From: Rhodothermales bacterium
GTDB lineage: Bacteria; Bacteroidota; Rhodothermia; Rhodothermales; UBA10348
Assembly: GCA_024711125.1 (NCBI GenBank)
Contig: JANJTM010000038.1
Coordinates: 124,001 to 188,000 of the forward strand
Length of the DNA: 64,000 nt
Direction: 5' to 3'
Part shown: piece by piece, positions 57,379 through 64,000 of the stretch
Numbering within the stretch: the first letter of the stretch is position 1
Layout of the letters: each line of letters begins with the position of its first letter
The notes under the pieces: generated by a model
Databases searched by the model: none
What the model was told of the DNA's origin: nothing
The model's input: the letters and a program-made list of their open reading frames with translations, nothing else
Position numbers and translations under genes: made by a program

Positions 57379-58977
57379 ATGAGCCGAGGAGAAATTCCCA
57401 GGAAACCCTGGAAGAACGTGATCGACCTTACGTCCCGGGCCAAGCGCGAAGCCCGGGACGCCGAAACAGCGGCGTCCTTCGTCGAGCCCGATGACGCCCT
57501 GCCCGAAGTGACGTTGGCCGGGCTTCCGCCCGCACTGGCCGGTGCCGTTCGCGCGGCGGGCTGGCCCGATCTCATGCCGGTCCAGCGCAAGGCCATCCCG
57601 TACCTGCTCGCCGGGCGCGACATGATCGTGCAGTCGCGCACGGGTTCCGGCAAGACCGGCGCGTTCCTCTTGCCGCTCTTCGATCGGCTCGACGACACGC
57701 TCGCCCGCCCGCAGGCCCTTATCCTGAGCCCGACCCGCGAGCTGGCCCGGCAGATCTTCGACGAGTTCGAGCGCATCAAGGGGGAACGGGGTCTGAAGGC
57801 CGTCGCGATCTACGGCGGCGTACGGTACGGCCCGCAGCTCGACAAGCTGGCGGCCGGCGCGCAGGTGGTGGTCGGAACGCCGGGCCGCGTGCTGGACCAC
57901 CTGCAGCGTCGTACGCTCTCGCTCGACCACTGCCGTGCCTTCGTGCTCGACGAGGCCGATGAGATGCTTTCGATGGGCTTCTACCCCGACATGATGGCGA
58001 TGCGGTCGTGGCTGCCGAAGGAACGGCAGTCCTGCATGTTCTCTGCGACCATCCCGCCGCGCGTCAAGGCCCTCGCGCACGAGTTTCTCCGGGACCCCGG
58101 GTTTCTCTCGCTGTCGACCGGAAACGTCAGTGTCGACGCGATCGAGCACCGGTACTACCGGGTGGATCCGATGCAGAAAGACCGGACGCTCGTCCGCCTG
58201 ATCGAGTTGGAGAACCCCGAAAGCGCGATCATCTTCGCGAATACCCGCCGCGAAGTGGAGTACCTGGGCCAGTTCCTGTCCAACTACGGGTATGACGCCG
58301 CCTCGCTGTCGGGTGACCTGTCCCAGAAGGCGCGCGAAGCGGTCATGCGTCGCATCCGGTCGGGTCGGTTGCGTTTTCTGGTCGCCACCGACGTCGCCGC
58401 CCGGGGCATCGACATCTCGGACCTGAGCCACGTGTTCATGTTCAACATGCCGGACGACCAGGAATACTACGTGCACCGCGCGGGCCGGACCGCGCGCGCG
58501 GGCAAGACCGGCACATCGATCACCCTGGTCTCCATCGAGGAAGAGACGAACCTGAAGCGCACCGCGCACAAGTACGGAATTGAAATGCAGCGAGCCGAAT
58601 TGCCTACGGACGCCGACGTCGAGGCCCGCGTCAACGAGCGGATGACGGTGACCCTCGAGGCCCGCTACCGCACGAAGACGAACCTGAACCGGGAGCGCTT
58701 GCGCCGCTTCCTTCCGATGGTGGAAGAACTTGCGCGCGAGGAACCGGAACTGCTGGCGATGCTCGTCGACGACCTGTACCACGACACCCTCCACGGTACC
58801 TCGGGCAGGGAAGCGGAACCCGAGATCGACAGCGACGAGTACCACCCGGACGAAGTGCACGCCGAGGCCCCGGCGGCCGACGCGGAGGCCCGCAAGAAGC
58901 GCAAGAAGCGCAAGAAGCGCCGTACCGGTGAAGGTTCGGCCGACCCCGGACCGGCCCGCGAAACCGACGCCGACTGA
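57379..58977 (+). CDS. DEAD-box RNA helicase
   Basis: SRTGSGKTGAFLLPL, PTRELARQIF, VLDEADEML, SATIPP, HRAGRTARAG; basic KKRKKRKKRR tail. Confidence 0.95.
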   Translation: MSRGEIPRKPWKNVIDLTSRAKREARDAETAASFVEPDDALPEVTLAGLPPALAGAVRAAGWPDLMPVQRKAIPYLLAGRDMIVQSRTGSGKTGAFLLPLFDRLDDTLARPQALILSPTRELARQIFDEFERIKGERGLKAVAIYGGVRYGPQLDKLAAGAQVVVGTPGRVLDHLQRRTLSLDHCRAFVLDEADEMLSMGFYPDMMAMRSWLPKERQSCMFSATIPPRVKALAHEFLRDPGFLSLSTGNVSVDAIEHRYYRVDPMQKDRTLVRLIELENPESAIIFANTRREVEYLGQFLSNYGYDAASLSGDLSQKAREAVMRRIRSGRLRFLVATDVAARGIDISDLSHVFMFNMPDDQEYYVHRAGRTARAGKTGTSITLVSIEEETNLKRTAHKYGIEMQRAELPTDADVEARVNERMTVTLEARYRTKTNLNRERLRRFLPMVEELAREEPELLAMLVDDLYHDTLHGTSGREAEPEIDSDEYHPDEVHAEAPAADAEARKKRKKRKKRRTGEGSADPGPARETDAD

Positions 58978-59004
58978 TTTCGACCGCCTCACGATTCGAC
59001 TTCC

Positions 59005-59991
59005 ATGGACCTTCTGCTTGCCACTCTACTCCTCGCCCTCGCGCCCACGGATACGATCCGGGTCGACGCGAGCCACTGGCGCGTCTATGATTCGCAGGGC
59101 AACCCGTCCAGCCTCGAGGCCATCGTCCGGACGGCGGGCGGGGCAGACGCGCTGCTGATCGGCGAAACGCACGACGACCCGGTGGTGCACGCCCTTCAAC
59201 TCGAACTGCTGCAACGCGTTTTCACGGCATACCACGATCGGGGCGTAGCGCTGTCGATGGAGATGTTCACGCGCGACGTGCAGATGGTCGTGGACGAGTA
59301 CCTGGACGGGATCATCACCGAGAGCGCCTTCCGCGCCGCGTCTCTTCCGTGGCCGAACTACGCGACCGACTACCGTCCGATGGTCGAGTTCGCGAAGGCG
59401 CACGGGTTGCCGGTCATTGCGGCGAACGCGCCCCGTCGGTACGTCAACCGCGTGACCCGTCTCGGACCCCAGTCTCTCGACGCGCTCTCGGCCGAAGCGC
59501 TGCGCCATGTCGCCCCGCTGCCGTATGCGAAGGCCTCGGAGGCGTACGCCGCCGAATGGAATGCCCTGATGGCCGAGGCGATGGCCGGCATGGCGGCGGC
59601 CCGTCCGACGCCCGACTCCACGTCGCGCGGGAACGCGGCGCCGAGCCCGCAGCCGACGGCGGCGCCGTCCGGTCAGGGTCCGCAGCACGGCGGCATGTCG
59701 TACATGCTGGATTCGCAGTCGCTCTGGGACGCCACGATGGCGTGGTCGATCGCAGAGCACCAGATGCGGAATCCGGGCTCGCTCGTCGTGCACGTGGTGG
59801 GTGCCTTCCACGTCGAGAACTACACAGGCATCCCGGAGCACCTGGTCCGATACCGACCGGGCTCGGGTCAGGTCGTGGTGACCGTGCGACCCGCGGCCGA
59901 CGTGAACCGGTTCGACCCCGCGAAGCACGCCGGACTCGGGGATTTCGTCATCCTGGCCGACGAGTCCCTCCCCCGAACGCATCGGCGGTAA
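59005..59991 (+). CDS. ChaN family protein
   Basis: DALLIGETHDDPVVHALQLELLQRV...ALSMEMFTRDVQMVVDEYLDG...; C-term GSLVVHVVGAFHVENYTGIPEHL. Confidence 0.85.
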   Translation: MDLLLATLLLALAPTDTIRVDASHWRVYDSQGNPSSLEAIVRTAGGADALLIGETHDDPVVHALQLELLQRVFTAYHDRGVALSMEMFTRDVQMVVDEYLDGIITESAFRAASLPWPNYATDYRPMVEFAKAHGLPVIAANAPRRYVNRVTRLGPQSLDALSAEALRHVAPLPYAKASEAYAAEWNALMAEAMAGMAAARPTPDSTSRGNAAPSPQPTAAPSGQGPQHGGMSYMLDSQSLWDATMAWSIAEHQMRNPGSLVVHVVGAFHVENYTGIPEHLVRYRPGSGQVVVTVRPAADVNRFDPAKHAGLGDFVILADESLPRTHRR

Positions 59992-59995
59992 GACC

Positions 59996-60631
59996 GTGGG
60001 TGCCCGAGTAGCCGTCGTCGTGATTGCGCTCCTGGCGGCGCCCGCGTCGGCACGGCAATCCTCGCCCGTGCATCCGGGCGAGGTGCTCGACGGACCCGTG
60101 GCCGTGTACCCGGAGCACCTGGCGGGTCGCCGCATGGCGTCGGGCGCAACGTACCGTCCGACGGACCTCGTGGCCGCCCACCCCACGTTGCCGTTCGGCA
60201 CCGAATTGGTCGTGGAAGCGGCCGGGCGCACCGTCCGGGTGGTCGTAATGGACCGTGGGCCATACGATTCCGGGGTTCGACTGTTGGTCTCGGGGTCTGC
60301 CGGGGCACGCCTCGGGTTGGGAGAAGAACCCCGATGGATGCGCATCCGCCGACAGGACGAGAGTGCGGGATCCGGAGCGGGTTCCGCTGCCGTGCCGGGG
60401 CCACCGGCGACCGCGTGGACGGTGCAGCTCGGGTCGTTCAGCGACGCGGAAACCGCGGAGCGCCTGGCCGCCCGGTTCTCGGGCGCGCGGGTCGAGAGGG
60501 GGCCAGGAGGAACGTGGCGGGTACGTTTCGGTCGGTTCGTGGACCGCGACGAAGCCGAGGCGTGGCGCGAGCGACTCGAGGGCTGGGGAGTGTCCGGGTT
60601 CGTTCGGCCTTCCGACGCGGAGGAGAACTGA
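59996..60631 (+). CDS. RlpA-like double-psi beta-barrel + SPOR domain protein
   Basis: GTG start; MASGATYRPTDLVAAHPTLPFGTELVVEAAGRTVRVVVMDRGPY; SPOR WTVQLGSFSDAETAERLAARFSGARVERG. Confidence 0.82.
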   Translation: MGARVAVVVIALLAAPASARQSSPVHPGEVLDGPVAVYPEHLAGRRMASGATYRPTDLVAAHPTLPFGTELVVEAAGRTVRVVVMDRGPYDSGVRLLVSGSAGARLGLGEEPRWMRIRRQDESAGSGAGSAAVPGPPATAWTVQLGSFSDAETAERLAARFSGARVERGPGGTWRVRFGRFVDRDEAEAWRERLEGWGVSGFVRPSDAEEN

Positions 60632-60732
60632 GCCGGAGCGAAGGTGATCTCCACGCCGATTCCTCGCAGGGACGTTGTCTGCCCCGTTCGGCTCCGGTAA
60701 TCTCCGGCCAACCCAACCCGACCGGAACGTCC

Positions 60733-62433
60733 ATGCTTCGGATCGCCCGACTCCTGCCCTTCGCGTTCGTCCTCGGCACGCTGTCCTGCGGCAGCCCGGA
60801 AGAGGGCACCACGACCTCCTGCGCCGCGATCCTCGCGGAAAGCGAATCGACCATGTCCACCTGGAATCTCGACGAGGGCTCGCCCGAGGCCCGGGCCCTG
60901 CTCTCGAAGTACACGCCCTTCCGCCTGACGACGGACACGTCGACGCTCACCCCGTCGGAGTGCCGCATGCTGCCGCTGCTCGTCGAGGCCGCCCAGGCCA
61001 TGGACGAGATCTTCTGGCTGCAGGCGTACGGGGACCGGGATTCGCTGCTGGCGTCGATCGGGGACCCCGGGCTCCGCACGTTCGCCGAGATCAACTACGG
61101 TCCGTGGGACCGGCTCGACGGCAACCGCCCGTTCGTGGACGGGGTCGGCCCGAAGCCGGACGGATCCAACCTCTACCCGGCGAACCTCTCGAAGGCCGAC
61201 TTCGAGAAGGCGGCCGAAGCCGATCCCGCCCTGCGCTCGCTCTACACGCTCGTGCGCCGCGACGCAGGGGAAGCCCTGCGCGCCGTTCCGTACCACGAGG
61301 CCTACGCCGAGCCGATGCAGCGGGCGGCGGGGCGCCTCCGCGAAGCCGCCGCGCTGGCCGAGGACGCCGGGCTGAAGCGCTACCTCGAGCTGCGCGCCGA
61401 GGCACTCGTCACCGGGGAATACCTGGAGAGCGACCGCGCCTGGATGGACATGAAGACGAACCGCCTGGATGTCGTCATCGGCCCCATCGAGACCTACGAG
61501 GACCAGCTCTTCGGCTACAAGGCGGCGGCCGAGGCCTACGTCCTCGTCAAGGACATGGAGTGGAGCGAGCGGCTGTCGCGGTACGCGGCGCTGCTTCCGG
61601 CCCTCCAGACCGGGCTCCCGGTCGACGCGGAATACAAGGCGGAATCGCCTGGCGCCGATTCGGACCTCAACGCCTACGACGTCATCTACTACGCGGGCGA
61701 CTCGAACGCCGGGTCGAAGACGATCGCCATCAATCTTCCGAACGACGAGCGGGTGCAGCTCGAGAAGGGCGCGCGGCGCCTGCAGCTCAAGAACGCGATG
61801 CAGGCGAAGTTCGACCGGATCATGGTTCCGATCACCGGCATGCTCATCGCCGAGGATCAGCGGGCGAAGGTCACCTTCGACGCGTTCTTCGGCAACACGA
61901 TGTTCCACGAGGTCGCGCACGGCCTCGGCATCAAGAACACGATCAACGGGAGCGGAACGGTGCGCGAGGCGCTCAAGGAGCATGCCTCGGCGCTGGAGGA
62001 GGGCAAGGCCGACGTGCTGGGTCTCTACATGGTGCTCTCGCTCGTGGAGCAGGGGGAGCTGGAGGCGGACGTCGAGGATAGCATGGTGACGTTCCTGGCC
62101 GGCATCTTCCGGTCGGTCCGGTTCGGAGCCTCGAGCGCGCACGGGCGCGCCAACATGATCCGGTTCAACTACTTCCAGGAAATGGGCGCCTTCACGCGGG
62201 ACGAGGCCACGGGCACCTACCGCGCCGATTTCGCGAAGATGCGCGAAGCCATGAACTCGCTCTCGGCCCTCATCCTCAAGCTCCAGGGGGACGGCGACCA
62301 TGCGGGGGTGGCCGAGCTGGTCGAGCGGTACGGCGCGATCGACGCGCAGCTGCAGGCCGACCTGGACCGGCTCGCGACGGCCGGCATCCCGGTCGACGTC
62401 GTGTTCGAGCAGGGCATCGGGGCGCTGCACTGA
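60733..62433 (+). CDS. Zinc-dependent lipoprotein hydrolase, M49 (dipeptidyl peptidase III)-like
   Basis: Lipobox LGTLSCGS; NTMFHEVAHGLGIKNTI and LKEHASALEEGKADVLGLYMV. Confidence 0.75.
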   Translation: MLRIARLLPFAFVLGTLSCGSPEEGTTTSCAAILAESESTMSTWNLDEGSPEARALLSKYTPFRLTTDTSTLTPSECRMLPLLVEAAQAMDEIFWLQAYGDRDSLLASIGDPGLRTFAEINYGPWDRLDGNRPFVDGVGPKPDGSNLYPANLSKADFEKAAEADPALRSLYTLVRRDAGEALRAVPYHEAYAEPMQRAAGRLREAAALAEDAGLKRYLELRAEALVTGEYLESDRAWMDMKTNRLDVVIGPIETYEDQLFGYKAAAEAYVLVKDMEWSERLSRYAALLPALQTGLPVDAEYKAESPGADSDLNAYDVIYYAGDSNAGSKTIAINLPNDERVQLEKGARRLQLKNAMQAKFDRIMVPITGMLIAEDQRAKVTFDAFFGNTMFHEVAHGLGIKNTINGSGTVREALKEHASALEEGKADVLGLYMVLSLVEQGELEADVEDSMVTFLAGIFRSVRFGASSAHGRANMIRFNYFQEMGAFTRDEATGTYRADFAKMREAMNSLSALILKLQGDGDHAGVAELVERYGAIDAQLQADLDRLATAGIPVDVVFEQGIGALH

Positions 62434-62551
62434 CGCAGGGGCGGGGAAGCGGAGAGGATTTCGTCGACCCGGACGCAGGCCCTAAAGGGGGCGCCCGGGT
62501 CGGCCGATATCCCTGCCAAGGCGCAGCGCGCCGTCACTTCCGCACCGCCCG

Positions 62552-62815
62552 ATGTCCGTCGACGACTACACCCTGGCCGCCTTTCTCTCGGGCGAGCTTC
62601 CCGAGCGCGAACGCAAGACGGTAGCCGCGGCACTGGTTTTTGACCAGGAAGCGCGCGAGGTCCTGCACATGGCCTGCGAGGCGTTGTCGGCGGTATTCGC
62701 GTCGGAGCCGGCGCGCTCGGAATACATGGAGCGCCTGCGCAGCGCACCCGCACGCCCCTCGAGACCCGTCGGCGACCGGCCCTCGGTCGAAACACGCAAC
62801 CGGCGCGTGGCCTAG
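62552..62815 (+). CDS. Small hypothetical protein
   Basis: MSVDDYTLAAFLSGELPERERKTVAAALVFDQEAREVLHMACEALSAVF...; resembles anti-sigma N-terminal helices without Cys ligands. Confidence 0.45.
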   Translation: MSVDDYTLAAFLSGELPERERKTVAAALVFDQEAREVLHMACEALSAVFASEPARSEYMERLRSAPARPSRPVGDRPSVETRNRRVA

Positions 62816-62903
62816 TTCCGGGAATCGACCCGTCGACGACCGGCCGCGCACGCGGAACCGTGTCGGCGAATATATTCGGGGTTTCACCGTCCCGAGGTTC
62901 GCC

Positions 62904-64000
62904 ATGCTCCGCCGCTTTCCGCTGCCGGCCTTCGTCCTGCTGTCGCTCCTATCGTTTGCCGTTCTCGCGCCCGGGGTTTCGGCGCGGCAGGGATACCGGG
63001 AGGCGCCTCCCGAACTCGCCCGTTTCGTGGACGCGCCGACGTCCCCGTCGGTGTCGGTCAGTCCGGACCGGTCTACCCTGGCCGTGATGCCCGGTCGTGC
63101 CCTTCCGACGATCGCCGACCTTGCACAACCGGAGCTGCGCATCGCCGGCCTGCGAATCAATCCAAGGACCGGCACGGCGAGCCGCGGTACCTATGCCGAC
63201 GGACTCTCGCTGATCGCGCTCGGCGATGGCTCGGAACGCGGGGTGACCGGGTTTCCGGACGGCGTGCGAATCGCTTCGTTGGCCTGGTCTCCCGACGGAC
63301 GCCATCTCGCCGTGAAAGTGGCCGGTGACACGGGCGTTCACGCGTGGCTGGTGGAAGTCGCCGCAGCCCGTGCCCGCCCCCTGTCGGAACGCGCGCTGTC
63401 GGACGTCCTCGGCAACTCGTGGGCGTGGGAGCCCTCGGGGGCAGCCGTGCTGCTGAAGGTGATCCCGTCCACCCGCCCGGCGAATCCACCGGAGCGGCCC
63501 GAGACCCCGGCGTCGCCGGTAATCCAGGAGAACCTCGGCACGGCCGCGCCGGTGCGGACCTACCAGGACATGCTCCAGAATCCTCACGACGAGGCGCTGC
63601 TGGAGTACCACGCCAAGGGCGAGCTGATCCGTGTACACCTCGACGGACGCGTCGAGCCGGTGATCTCGGCCTCGATGCTATCCGGATTCGAGCCTTCCCC
63701 CGACGGGCGCTACCTGCTGACGGAGACCGTGCACCGTCCCTACTCGTACCAGGTGCCGGTGTCGGGATTCCCGACCCTCGTCGAGGTTCGGGATCGCGGT
63801 GGGCGCGTGGTGCATTCGGTCGCCGACCAGCCCTCCAGCGAAACCGTGCCGACGGGCTTCGGATCGACGGTGACCGGCCCGAGGTCGGTGACGTGGCGCC
63901 CGGACCGGCCGGCTGCGCTCTCGTGGGTGGAAGCCCTGGACGGAGGGGACGGACGGGCCAAGGCCGACGTTCGGGACGCGCTGTTCACGCAGGAGGCGCC
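62904..64000 (+). CDS. S9 family peptidase, N-terminal part (runs off window)
   Basis: Signal peptide MLRRFPLPAFVLLSLLSFAVLAPGVSARQGYREAPPELARFVDAPTSPSVSVSPDRSTLAVMPGRALPTIADLAQPELRIAGLRINPRT; open to end. Confidence 0.78.
   Translation, partial: MLRRFPLPAFVLLSLLSFAVLAPGVSARQGYREAPPELARFVDAPTSPSVSVSPDRSTLAVMPGRALPTIADLAQPELRIAGLRINPRTGTASRGTYADGLSLIALGDGSERGVTGFPDGVRIASLAWSPDGRHLAVKVAGDTGVHAWLVEVAAARARPLSERALSDVLGNSWAWEPSGAAVLLKVIPSTRPANPPERPETPASPVIQENLGTAAPVRTYQDMLQNPHDEALLEYHAKGELIRVHLDGRVEPVISASMLSGFEPSPDGRYLLTETVHRPYSYQVPVSGFPTLVEVRDRGGRVVHSVADQPSSETVPTGFGSTVTGPRSVTWRPDRPAALSWVEALDGGDGRAKADVRDALFTQEA

Noticed and set aside
59026-62430. 1134-aa minus-strand ORF
   Set aside because: Shadow of ChaN, RlpA/SPOR and M49-like genes; low-complexity translation.

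Overview
High-GC bacterial chromosomal window, most consistent with Rhodothermota/Bacteroidota-like organisms: a T9SS type-A-like C-terminal sorting domain, the rpmB-rpmG-DUF4295 cluster, and TAnnTTTG-like -7 elements. Nearly all of it is coding. Contents: a molybdoenzyme operon (mobA, fused FeS/NrfD subunit, catalytic subunit cut by the window start) plus moeA; pgi; comEC; nusB; ychF; a LolC/E-type permease; rpmB/rpmG/DUF4295; tRNA-Pro/Arg/Cys and tRNA-Ser; sbcB; a three-protein signalling cluster; a di-haem peroxidase; dnaB; coaBC-gmk-yicC; frr-pyrH-tsf-rpsB-rpsI-rplM; dnaN-dnaA; DUF177-rpmF-plsX-fabH-fabD-fabG; a DEAD-box helicase; and several exported proteins. The least explained parts are non-coding. 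They are (i) an approx. 430 bp intergenic region at 14.23-14.66 kb with about ten DnaA-box-like GTGGAAAA/GTGGATA motifs, a candidate oriC about 37 kb from dnaA; (ii) a gene-free 600 bp island at 11.04-11.65 kb with three approx. 51-bp hairpin repeats inside short inverted repeats; (iii) a 24-bp near-perfect palindrome upstream of a GntR/UTRA regulator; (iv) a palindrome-rich repeat region at 43.0-43.36 kb. A secreted protein with three tandem CBM2-like modules and a T9SS tail but no visible catalytic domain is the most unusual protein architecture. All calls come from reading the sequence and the supplied ORF track; no database searches were run.
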